64,000 nt of DNA from Lagopus muta (lineage: Eukaryota > Chordata > Aves > Galliformes > Phasianidae), in assembly GCF_023343835.1 (NCBI RefSeq), contig NC_064433.1, forward strand, positions 138,163,957 to 138,227,956, read 5' to 3'. The stretch's first letter is position 1, and each line of letters starts with the position of its first letter. Made by a program: the position numbers and the translations under genes. Below the pieces are notes generated by a model that did not search any database, was not told the DNA's origin, and saw only the letters and a program-made list of their open reading frames with translations. Positions 41,796-54,100 of this stretch are shown piece after piece.

Positions 41796-44700
41796 AGGAT
41801 TTCCATGGTTTTACTGCCAGGCAATTTAGCTGAATGTAGTTCAAATTTCCTCCAGATCTTATACAACGGGAAAGAACTCATAATACAACAAATAGTCAGG
41901 GGTTCATACGGTATGACGCCTTAGGATATTTTTTTTTTGCAGTTGTGACTTAATTCTTACACAATGTGTGTGCTAATTTGTACAGGTGACGTACTGCAGG
42001 GAATGTGAATAGAAAGCTATCACTTAGGTCTATGTATCTATAACAACAGTGAGTTAAGAATTGGATCAGAGTGCTCTGACTCACCGGTGGTGATGATCAG
42101 CTTGTGATGGCTGTAATGATTCCTGCTCCCAGCTGCCCATTCCACCCCGTGACATGCCCTTTACAAGCCCCAGTTGCAGAGGTGGCTCAGCTGTTCATGT
42201 AGCAGCTGTTGTAGCTTGGCAATTTGTAGCTAAGTATATTAAGATAACCCAAAGTAGTTTCTAACTTACTATAAAACACTGGGCTGTCAACAATAGTTCT
42301 TCTATTCTCCAGCCAGAACCAAAAATGGGGAAAAGGGAACAGAACTTCTGACAATAACCCCAAAGATCCAAGATGTTGGATGGAAGAAATTATGCTGTGT
42401 ACTGTGCTGCGAAACTCGGGAACATTTTCACGTCCTTTTTTAGGAATAGGTGCCTTAGACTTAACCCAGCTTTAGATTCAGATGGTACACAGCCAAGACA
42501 ACTCATCTCTGATTGTGAATCAGAACTCTGAGAGTGGGAGTCAGATCCAGATTGAGAGTAAGCTTGGATGTCTATAGGGTGAATTTAGATAGGTGAGGTA
42601 CATGTTCAATGTACAAAAGATTCAGTGACAATGGTCAGTGGAGCCTTGAGGCTCACTTTACATCATTTTTGGGTTATATCCTCTTCCTTCATTGGCCATG
42701 CCATAAGTAAAGCTTAATGAATCACATTCATCTACTTATTTCTGAAAGTATTAAGAACCCTTATTTCTTTACTTCTTTTCTTTCTTGGTCAATATTTTTC
42801 TTTCCTATCTGCTGGTGGTACTTCTCAAGTCTCTTCAGGATGTAACTGTCAGATTCTTCACGCACTCCTGTAGGAATCTCATGAATGTTAGTGGGTTAAA
42901 TAGTTTTTGCTCTACACAACGGACTCAACTTAGAGATGTCACACTTTGGCTCAACACTATAGACAGCAGAGGGGCAACTTTCACCATTTGGAGTCTCTCA
43001 CACGCAAATTGCCAAGTGTCTCATTGGATCAATAAGATTTTTTAAGAGTGTGGGATGGCTTGCTCTTCTTTCTGACTCTCATCTGTGCGAAACGGCATTG
43101 TGTGTTGCCTTATTAATCATTCAGATGTGCCTTTTCCTCCTGTAGTCTCTAAGACCACAGCTGTTGTCTTGGGCTCAGTTATAGTGAGTCCTTTGTGGTT
43201 CACTGTGTCCCTTGGTGACTTCATCTGCCATGAGATTGCCTTTATATCCAGAGCACCTTCAATTTTCTTCCAATATTCCCAGTATTTTAATACTAGAAGA
43301 ATTCCCCTTAGGTTTGAAATGTATGCCTGTGGTGACCATCATTATGTTTCCCCTTCCTTCCAGTATTATATTTTCCAGTGTTTTTCGACAGCTTGTCTTT
43401 TAAACACTATTCTTTACAAGTGTGTCTGTGATTAAACGGGCACATTGTTCAGAGATAAAAGGGCTACTGGTAGAACAGATGTCACTTGCAGGACCACATA
43501 TCCCCTTCCCCTGGCAACCGACAGAAGTTCTGGCTAACTTGTAAGTGGGCATCATGCCCTCCCAACAGATGGTCAGAAGTGCAGGGAGCCAAATACCCAT
43601 CTATGGGCATGAAATATGTTTAAGAGGGTCGTGTCTAGACACAAATGTTGAACCGGCTTTTGAGGCTGAGCTGCTGTGCCGACAGTCAATCTAAATGAAA
43701 GGACATGTTTTTTTAAAAAAGGAACATTCTACATTAACATATGGCTGCTTTGGTGTTTAGAGCTGCTGATGGAAGATCAAGAAGTAAGCAGCATAGCTGA
43801 GTTTCACAAAGTTAGTTCAAGGAATCAAAGAAATCTGCAGTACAGTTGCTCAGATAAACATATGTAGCCTTAGAACAAAATTTCACATTTGTTTTCATAG
43901 AAAATTGAACTTGTTTTCTTATGGCTTCCACTCTGTCATATTTACCAGCAACTTTAAAAATCAGAACAGTTTTTATTGTCATAACTCTGTCTCAGAAAAT
44001 AAAGAAGTTACAACATGGATTAATAGAACAGTTTTGGTGTGTGGCTTTTTATTACTCCTATAATCAGAAGAACCTGATTAGTTTTCAGCAAGTTTATAAG
44101 AGGGAGTCTGTGTCATATGCTATTGCAGCTGAGCAAGGAAATGTGTCTTGCAACAAGGATACGTAACTAGGTCAAGATTTTTGCCTTAATTTCTTTACAG
44201 CTGAAAATGCTTACTGAAATGCAGCCTATGCTTTGCTCACTTTGTTCATACCTTAGCCACCTGAATCTAAACATCAAGCAGGTTTAAATCAGTTTCATGG
44301 TGTGCTAGATAAAGCCATAGCATGTTGTGACAAATAATAAATTTACTGACTAATGTTAAGAAACTGATGGAGATTTATATGAGTCAAAACAGCTCGGCTG
44401 CAGAGTTTGTTCTTGCTTATTTGCAACGGAGGAGCTGACTTCAGCTTTGAAGGAGAGAAGAAGTAAGGATTCATGAACTGAGAGTGAGACTATTTTCATG
44501 TGAGATGAGAAACTGAAAGAATTGGCTTGTTTGTTGCTGTGTCCTGAGAAGGATGGCACAGGTGGATCACGTACCGATACAAAAAAGAGGCAGCAGTGCA
44601 TCCTCACTGTGTATCACTTGTGGATTGGGACAGCTTTGCAAGACCGTCTTTCTTGAGGAAAAGGAGAAGCCAACTTCTAGGTAGTTCATGCTCTGGCAGA

Positions 44701-47084
44701 AACACTGCTCACATGCAGCTCTAATTTGGAAGAGTATGACTTTCCCTGTGGTGACCTGGCTAGAGATTATTAGGATGTTTCATTTACAAGTAGTAATAAA
44801 CAGGTATTGGGTAGTGTTTTTTTCATTCACTACCAAGCCTGCTTTGATGATCACAGGCTGAAAAGTCATGTAACACATTGTCATTCACTTACACTTTTTG
44901 GATCCAGCTCCATTCAGCTTCATATTGATTCCCAGCTACAGCGATTTCTGAGTATTATGAATTCTGGCATTTTGTAGAGTAGCCAAAATCATTTTTGTTT
45001 TTTATGCCTTCATTTTGTATGGGTGTGCTATTTGATTTCATGCATATGCTTCTATAGTTGATAGAGATTATGAAGTCTGTCAGAAGTGAGACAGCAGCAT
45101 GCAGTCAGCATCCACATTAGTTCATACAAGCATGTGTTTTTCAGCTTTTCATATGCTGTACCAGTACACAGTGCCCTGTGAACTCAGTTCCAGCTTCCTG
45201 GTATTTACCAGCCTGTTTTCCATTCTCTTTTGGCCCAAATTTCTGTGGCCCTAAACATTACTATGCTAAAATACCAACTGACACGAAGACTCATGAGCAA
45301 TGTAAAGTTTGCTTACTTGAAGTCTTTTATATAAATAATGAACTTCACAACCGTGTTGAATTATGGTGCTCGGTGTTTTCAGGCTCTTTGTCTTTCTAAC
45401 ATTTAATGCACACGCAGAAGGGTTAAGGAATGGGGACGCAGTAGAGAAGTGTGTGTGTGAACACTGTGGAAACGCCTAACCAAGTACTTACTCAAGAGGT
45501 TGTGGAAGCAAAGGTTCTCCCAGCAGGCCTGGCACGGGCTTTTATATTTTTCAAGAAGGGAAGTAATTTCATCCTTGTTTGTAGACACAAGTTAAACACT
45601 ATCCCAATTAATACATTATTTCATCATGTTTACAGAAAAAAAATCTGATTGTGATTCTTACTAAAGCAACATCATCGGATGGAATCTCTCTGTAATGGTT
45701 TTTGGTAGTAAAGGAGCACGCATCACAAGTTGCTGATCCAGTTGCATGCTGAGAACACAGACATACATCAGCCACCATAGGAGTGTCTTAGCCACTGGGC
45801 TGTAGGGCAGGGGGAGGACAAAGGTTTTTATCTTTCATATTGAGGCTGAGCCACTTTGTGGCATGGGGAGCTTGAAGAGGCTGAAGGGCTAAACCTTCAG
45901 CTCTTGGGCAGTCTGGAAAATGACAGTTTTTAAAATGTGTGGCTTCAGATTTACCTGCCTTCTGCACAGAAAATAAAATGATCATCTCTGAGTCTGAATA
46001 TGCATTTTGCACAGGATCCTGCCTGTTTTCCCCACTTAGAAGCTTCTAGCTTATCAAATTATCCAGTAGTCACTCGGTTACTAAATGTATTTTGCAATGT
46101 ATGATTATTAATTGAACTTGCTTATGCATTTTACCGTGCTTAATTCTACACACTTACTGCAGAACTGCTGTGTGAATTAGGAGATCATTGGTATGGTTAA
46201 TTTGTATGCCACATTTGATGCATAATTTGGAGCTTTGCTTTCTCATTTGTAGAGCGAACTGCTGGGACGCAGGGTGAATTGAGAGAGCAGGTGGACACCA
46301 CCACCTCATGTAGGTTGCTATCGAGTTGTTCCTCGATTAAGCAGATATAGGCTTGCTGACCTTCCTGGTTCTACTGTGACATTCCATGTTTTTCCTAAAA
46401 CTTCAGCTCTTTTTTAATAACCTATTTTCTTTTAAATAAAAATAAACCTTCCAACCCTAGATATTGGAGGGAATTGCTTGGGAATGTTACAAAGAATATG
46501 GGAAGAATCCTGGATGGCAAATAAATGGAGCTGGGAATGAATTAACGGAAAGCAAATCTGCAACTTTTTGCAGTGCAATCCTCTCTGTATCTGAGGAACT
46601 GATTTACAATTTGTAAATATACATGCCAACAAGTTCCTTTTTCTACAGCTGGTTATTATGATAATATTATGATAATGCTTACCGGGGGGATGTCTGAATG
46701 GCTACACCAAGTGGACGGTGAAGTTATCCCCTAAAGATTTGGAGTTCATGTTCCTTGGCACCACAGGCATTTTTTCTTCATCTTTTCAGATATGCACTTG
46801 CAGACTGTCTGCTGTCACTTTGGTTATTTTCTCTCAGTTTTCTCCTACTTTGGTGCAGTACTGTTTTGTTAATCATGTCACTTTGGGATTTTTTTTTGGT
46901 AGAACTTCATGTTTCCTCAGCAAACTCAACTTCTGAATTACTAGCTTTACAAACCAGTCTCCGCTTTCATTAGAAATAAAGTATCTACACATTTCAGTTT
47001 GTAAGAAAATGCTTGAAAATATGACTGGAGCACACTCTAGAGGCTTAAAAACTCAATGGCAGATAAATAACTCCAAATTTATTC

Positions 47085-47130
47085 GTATTTCAAATCTCAC
47101 GATTTTAAAGCCAATCTCATGATTTATTTA
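47085..47130. repeat. Paired direct repeat, possibly an ancient dispersed element
   Basis: aaatctcacgattttaaag is followed by ccaatctcatgatttattta; the word atctcaYgattt occurs twice, 18 bp apart. I have a vague memory of such paired words in ancient amniote repeats, but cannot name the family. Confidence 0.3.
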
Positions 47131-50039
47131 TTTTTTAAGTTTGATTCATTTCTAAAGAAGATTTGAAGCACGACTGGTGAATAATATGGATTTACTTTCC
47201 TGCTGTTCCTTGGAAGAACTGTTTTTTATTACTCTTTATCTGCTGACGAGGAGTCGAGTGTTATATCATCCTGATTGCTAAGTCTTATAATCTAGGTCAG
47301 AGATGGATTAAACTCTGCCAGTACAGGGAGGTGCCGGTATTATTTCCAGACCATTTTGGAAGTTTGTAAGATTTATCTTTGGGAGGTTTTACGAAAGCAT
47401 TTTATCCTGGAAAGAACAAATGCTACATTTCATACGTTTATTTGGAAGACTAGAACACACGTATATGTGAATTCAGGAAACAGCTCTATAGATGTCATAA
47501 GGTTGTACAAAATTTAATACGCCACTTAAAAATGGTCACTACTCTAAATTGAGGTTATATGTCCTGTGCTGTTTTATGTCTTGCCGTTTGGTCTTGGAGC
47601 TTGCATGGAGAAATGGAAGCACAAGCTTGTTGCATAGCTTCATTTATACATCACTTCAGATTATCTGACTGTGTGTCGGTCCACCTTCACTTTGCAAATA
47701 CTGTTTATCTGTGTAATATTGCCAATAAAATGTGAAGCTCTTCAAATGTAGCAAAGCATTAGAGCATTCTTGACTAGTGACTTCTGACACTTTAGGATAA
47801 GGCTTAGCAATGAGTTCATGTTACCCACTTGAAGCATCATGTAGATAGGGCTAAATGTCTGACTGAGTGACCTGGACAGCTGAGCGTTGTTACTGTATCT
47901 GAGCAGCAGTTTGTAAAACCATTCATGCTTTATTCCAAGCTGTCAAATAGGCAGCTATCAACACTGCCACATTTTTGTTATCATTCGCAGGTATTTGTTG
48001 AGCATACATATTGCCTGTTTGGATTCTGTTGATCATATTTTATGCTGGCGCTCCAGAGACTCGGAGATGAATCAAACCAAGGCGTCTGTGTCTGGGTGTG
48101 GAGTTCACATCCAGTAGTCACAAGACCTTTCTTTTTTTAAACTGCAGTTGCTGTCTGTTCCCACTTCTTTGGCTGGTCATTGCTTCAAGATACAGAAAAC
48201 TCATCCTGTGGTCCTAATTCCTGCATCCATTACACTGCCTTCAGGAGCACCATAGGGCAGAGTAAGGTACCACCTTACACATTTGCATTCAGATTTTTAT
48301 TTATTGAACTATTTGTTTGTTTATTTACTTATTTTGCTTTTTCAAGTGGTGGAAAGACTTCAGATTTTGGAAATTGTCTGAGTCGCTGTAATAGAGGAGT
48401 GAAATGCTATGATTGTAGTTACCAAGCCCTGACAGAAACCACACAGCTAGAAGTTAGGGATAAAGGATCAAAAAACCTCTCAGTGATAAAAAAAATACTG
48501 ATGAGGAGCAAAACTGATTCCCTCTACATAAAATACAGCGAGAACATACCTGGGCCACAAAAAGAATAAGATCTCTGATGGCTGTTGAGGTAAGAGAAGG
48601 CCACAGTGATGAAAGCCAGTACATGAAGAAAAATAGAAAGAAATAATGGCAAATGTCATGCTACTGAAGCCAAAGAGGGCATGAAGATGTAATAACATCT
48701 AAGGGAGTTAATATGTAGCATTTTAACTGTCAACTAAATCAGGGAAATCAACAGCTGTACGTCTTAGGGAAGACACCATTCATTTTTTCTTCTTTCAGTG
48801 AGTTTGCTGCAAGTCAATGGGCTTTCTTTTTTTTACAGAATATTTGTACTAACATTAAGAACATTTGGACTGTTTTTAGCCTTTATTACACACAAGCATG
48901 TGTAGTGTCAGCCTGTGTGGACTGATTAAATCTGAGTAAAATCTGTATGTATGCTGTGGTCTGAACTCTGCAGCGCAAGTTGGAGAGAGGCTTTTACCGC
49001 TGGGGATGTGACAGGAAGCAGGAGATGCTCTTGGCTCTGCCGTGTAATGAAGTTAGCTCCAATTCATCGAGCTCATCTTACTGGTGGGGGGAAGCACTGT
49101 GAAAGTAATTATTAAGAGACAGAGCTAAGAACATCACTGAGCTCAGCATACTAAGCTTTTGAGCCTTTGTGATTTTATTAGATGCATGAATGAAGTCACC
49201 TTTTTTAAATAGCTGAGAGGAAAGGAAAGAGGCAGAGATGTGTGCTGCTTAAAGTCATGCTGCTAAAGAAGCCATGGAGCCACTTGCTCAGACCCAGCAG
49301 TTTATTTGGGGCTGCTATTTTCTGTATCCTGAAAAATGAGCTGAGAAATTTGGGTTGTCCCATTCTGCTTTCTTTACCTGTAAATTCTTGAAGACTAAGT
49401 CAGAACCCCTTTCGTAAATACAGCCTCTAGTCCTGGAAAGTCATAAAGAAATCCATGTCGTTATTTCAGTCTTTCAGGTCTTGAGTGACCAAAGAGAAAG
49501 TCTGTTTTTTGTCTGTGTTCCAGGAACAGAAGCACAAGTGATTAGGTAGTTAGACATTCTCCATAACACACTTATGGAGGATCCATCTGATAACCGGCTG
49601 CTGTCTCATCTGCTTGCTCAGTGCTGAGTAAAATAAATGCCTTCAGCTTATTTCCACGCAATTTTCCTAATGTCAAGGTGATTACTGTGGATTCTCTTCA
49701 GCAAATACTGCCACAAAGAAAGGCTGGCCATTTTTCTCTAAAAATTCGTGATTACTGACCTTTCATTTACAGCTGTAACTTCAGTTCAGATCGTGTTTTA
49801 GACCTGAATTTCAACCCAGATGCATTTTTTTTCCTTTTGTTTGATATATAGAAGTTTCTGTATGAAATCATCACATTTGAAGGGGTATCAAAGTTCACGT
49901 AGTGCATCTTCCTGTTCCCAGGCAGGAACATGTAGAGATAGATCACTTCTGACAGATATTTGTCTCGTGTTTTCTTAAAGGTTGCAAACAAGGTTAAGAT
50001 TACAGCACCATGCCAAAAAAGCTGTAAAGACATTTCCCA

Positions 50040-50225
50040 GTGTTGAATCTGAATTTGCCTTGCTGCAATTTAAACCTGTTCCTTCTCATTTCACGCGCCA
50101 CAGACATGGAAAACACATTATTTCCATCTGTTTTGCAATAGCCTTTTAATGTGTTTGAAGATTTCCTCCATCCTTTTGCATAGGCTATAGATTTTCTGTA
50201 TTTTGCTCTTGCTTCTTCCACGCAT
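50040..50225 (-). mobile_element. Diverged CR1 fragment
   Basis: The plus strand reads gaatttgccttgctgcaatt, taaacctgttccttctcatt, tttgaagatttcctccatcc. This is the order of the reverse complement of a CR1 3' region (cf. gcaatttaaacccattgc in related copies). It is old, with no terminus. Confidence 0.65.
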
Positions 50226-50579
50226 ACTCACACTCCCCTTGCTGTTATCAGTAGCATCATTAGCATATGTGCCTCTTGCTATTCTTAATGTCATTTTTGC
50301 ATCAAATGCCTGCAGTTTGAACCTTTACAGGGAATTACTTCTTGATAGTGAGTCATCAAAACTTGTTATATTTCAATAGGATTATTCTAAATAAAGATTT
50401 CCAAAGTCAATGCATCAATATTTTTTGCTAAGTCATTGAAATATAAATATTTTATTTGAATACTGGTTTCAGTATTCATACAAGTGCTCGTTTCACTTTT
50501 CAGCTCTGCAATGTAAAAACACCCCCTGCCTAAAAATCAGGTATGGATCACTCCTGTTTGCCTCTGGTTTCAGGATGAC

Positions 50580-51125
50580 AGGTCAGATGATTTTTGTGGA
50601 GGTCACAAAAACCCTCCAGCCCAGGTCCCTGCTCACAGCCAAGCTGCCTGCAGGTAGGTCAGCTTGCTCAGGGCTTTCTCCAGTTCAGTTCTGAATAACT
50701 TCCAGGATGGTAGATATTCACCTCTTTCTTCTGGGTGTCCCAGTGCTTAGCTGCTCATCATACTTCTCATGTCCTCTCATGCTGCTCTTTGCAGGAACAC
50801 ATGTCCTTTTCCCCTCAACTTCACTCTGGGTACCTCCAAAGGGTGTCTCCTTTGCAGCCCCCCATCAGGTTAGTGGAGACCACAAGCTGATGCCTCCACA
50901 TCTTGCTCTCTTCCAGGCTGACTTGGCCAGCTTTCTCAGCCTCTCCTTTTATTTCATGGGCTCTAGCCCCTCATCCATCCTCATGGCCCCATGCTGGAAG
51001 GATTCCAGATTGCTGAAAAGTCTGTTCTTGTTCTGGGAGGCCAGAACAGGATGCAGTGCTTCAGATGTGGCACCACAATTGGGAGCCATCCCTTCCTCTG
51101 CCTTGCTGGCTGCACTCCAGCACTG
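50580..51125 (-). mobile_element. Diverged CR1 LINE fragment
   Basis: Towards its right end the plus strand reads ctttctcagcctctcctttt, tcatccatcctcatggcccc, gctggaaggattccagattg, gaggccagaacaggatgcag, tgcttcagatgtggcaccac. This is the reverse complement of the CR1 segment around the ORF2 C-terminus. The left part (aaccctccagcccaggtccc) is more degraded. A long open frame across it (50707-51126) is incidental. Confidence 0.8.
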
Positions 51126-54100
51126 AACACATGAGGCAGCAGGACATTAATGTGGCAGAGCTGAAGTTTCTCTACTGACTTAACAGCTTTATGTTTCTCC
51201 CTTTGCTTCAGGCTGTTTCTGTAAGTTTTCTTCAGAAGAAGTAATATTTTTCAGTAGCCAGCATGCATGCGGTTTTATCTAGGGCTCAGCATCACTGCAA
51301 GCACTTCCCTCCATAGTCCTTTTTTACTCCTTTCTGCTACCAGTGCTTCATGCTTCCCGCATCTTCAAATAGGAACAGAAAGCCATGCTGAAAATTGATC
51401 CGTTTGCAGGCTTGCATCACCTGGATCCTTTAAAGGAATATCCCTATCATTTTCTTCCATAAGATGTATCAGCATTATTAAGCAAATATTCATTCATCTC
51501 ATCACCATGTTAAAACTCCACTGCTAGAGTGGGAAGCGGAGCCTTCATCGTATTGTGGTTGGCAAACTCCTCGACGCTTTATTTTGGGAGCTCAGCTGGC
51601 TGCTGCAGAGGGACAGTTTCCGCTCTGTCTGAGCACATCCTGTGCTGGTTAAATACCTCAATCATGAACATATGTTACAGGAAATGCAGTTGTAGCACAT
51701 AGTTCTTCTTTTTTTAACATTTTGTATTCTTAGGCTTATGACTAAAGGGCAGTGTCGAAGTTCATGGTCTAAAAGACAAGAGTTCTTGACAGCCATCTTT
51801 TTTTCTTTTTTTAGGTTCTTTAACTTGAAACATGATTCTTTTTTGCTTTAAATGCCTATTTAAAGCTGTAATTTGCAGTAAACAATTAAATACCTTTGTG
51901 GAAGATAAATTAGCTTATGAGAGACAGATCCTAATGTTTACAAACCCAAAAAGAGAGCATTGCTTAACTAAAATAGTTGAATACACTCTAAGTTTGTTTG
52001 CTTAAGTTCTTCGGAGTTATTTCTTCCACTGTTTGGGAAAGGAAGCTGCATTATATCCAGCTTTGTAGTCCTGCAGGCATGAGATGTCATCACTTCTTTC
52101 TCTCTTATTTTATTTTGCTGTAAAATACAAATACAAACACACTTCAGATAGAACCATACAATTTAATAAATACAGCCCTAAAACATATTTTAAAATAAAG
52201 CAAATGATCTGTCTCATACTTTGCAAATTAAAGTGTTCAAACAGAGTCTTAAGCAAAAATGCCCAGAGCACAAACTTTTATCTTCTTATTGTATGGATCA
52301 GAAGCTCTTCCTCAAACAGTCCTGCTGTGTCTTTTTGAGGAGTTAGGGCCTCTTCCATGCAAATAAGACTTTGTCACACAATATTTAATTATGTTTAATT
52401 AAGGCTATAGAACATCTGCTCCTATAGTTGCTTAGGCACAGATCCTGTGTTAGCTAGCAGGGACTGAATAAAAATGGTAAGGTTGGACTGTAGCTACTAT
52501 GAAGCCAAATGAACAATGAGACATTTCTGTGTAATGCTTATATGGTATTAAATACTTGATCCATCATTCTAACCAGTTAAGCCTTTAATAACTGTGATAC
52601 TAGCTGAAAGAACATAAAGATCTCAAGCAACTGCAGAACTCACGGCTTTATTATTTCCATTTATTTTTTATTTGTGCAAACTGTTTAGCTCTGTTCCAAT
52701 CACAGTGTTGCATTTGTTTAATATATATCTTGTTACAGCTTCTGTATAAAAAACAAACTTTGTTTAGATCAATATTCAAAATCCTGTGAGATTCAGAGCA
52801 ATTTTCCCTGGACATGAATTATTTCTTCATGCATTAAAATCAAGAAGAGAGAGCGAGGAAGAAAAATCCCTATAAAATTCCCCCTGGAGAACTTATAATT
52901 TGGGGGAAAAAAAAGGCAGTTTATATTCTACATAGAGAAGGAAGGAGCCTGGAAAACGTGTGATCTTGTGTCAGTGCTCCTCCAGTTGTTTTGCAGTTTC
53001 TCCATAGCCAGTTGGATCCATTCTCTACACATGCAATGGTGCGTGGTGGTGTATGATCCATCTTCTGCAGCAAAAGAGAAACATCCTTTCTGGAAGGATA
53101 CAAACTCCAAAGGATGCTCCCTTGCTGGAGCTGGTAAATGGTCCAATTCCACTTTTAAGGAAATAGCAGCAGTGGATGGTGTCTCCAGGTTTCCATTTGT
53201 TATTTCAGAAAGTTATTAATGACAGGAAGCAGCGATGCTTGCCTTTTGCTCTTGAAATATTTCAAGATGGAAGATGTTCAAGAGACATTTTTAAGCTGGT
53301 TTGAGCAAATGGAGTGCAGTTGTAGAGGCATAAGAGTGGCTGATGGCATTTTTTTCCTAGTTGGTTTAGAAAACAAGCCAATCTCTACGCTAAACTTCTG
53401 AGTAGCTTTAGTGTCAAGAACAGCAAGTTGGAATTGGTGCAGAGGACACCATCTATGAAAGATCTGCTTTCTCCTGGCTCAGTCTCATCTGTTTTTTATT
53501 GCTAAAGTTCTCTGAGCTTGCAATCTCAGGTGGAGCATTTCTGATGGAAGTCTGTCCCCCAAGTGTGGACTCTTGCTGTACAGATTTATATGACATACAT
53601 AGCCTAGAAAGTTGCACCAAAGAAAACATGATGCTACCTTTAGCTTATTGTTTAGTTTGATGGAAGGGATTTTTCTTGTCAGTAGAATTTGCAGGCAGAA
53701 GTTAGAAATTGATCTGCAGTGATGTCTTTTGGGAAAAAAAAAGATAATATGAAATTTCATACTTTATGTTTAAAACATTACTTTTCCTTTCCTTTGCTCT
53801 GAAAAGTAGGAGAACAGTCAGATTCTGAGTGGCTTTTGAATGTTTTGTCATTGTAAAACTTAGAGCTCATTTGTGAGAATTTGCTTGAGAATGTACTCCA
53901 GTGTTTGACTCCGTATCAACTGGTTCAATAATCCTATTTTGGAGAAGTACAGGACCAGTAGATAAAAATGTATGTGCTGGAGTGTAGCCGTGTTATGATA
54001 ACCATTACTGGTACAGACAGTTGTATGGGTTTGGATGGAACAAAAGGATGAAAAAAACATATGAGTTTGAATTGCAAGGGCTACATTCAACTTCAACCTT

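Larger units (their letters stand above)
37611..50039. other. Intergenic region, middle part
   Basis: After the CR1 at 38300-38590 there is about 11 kb of AT-rich DNA in which I recognise no gene, RNA gene or mobile element. It holds a 14-bp tandem pair (39826-39853), a T/G-rich tract at 41754-41795, and a pair of ygattt-type direct repeats near 47091-47128. Open frames here reach 129 codons (48180-48569) without any family signature. Confidence 0.7.

Noticed and set aside
43085-43435. 116-codon plus-strand open frame
   Set aside because: No recognised motif, no repeat or splice context; consistent with chance.
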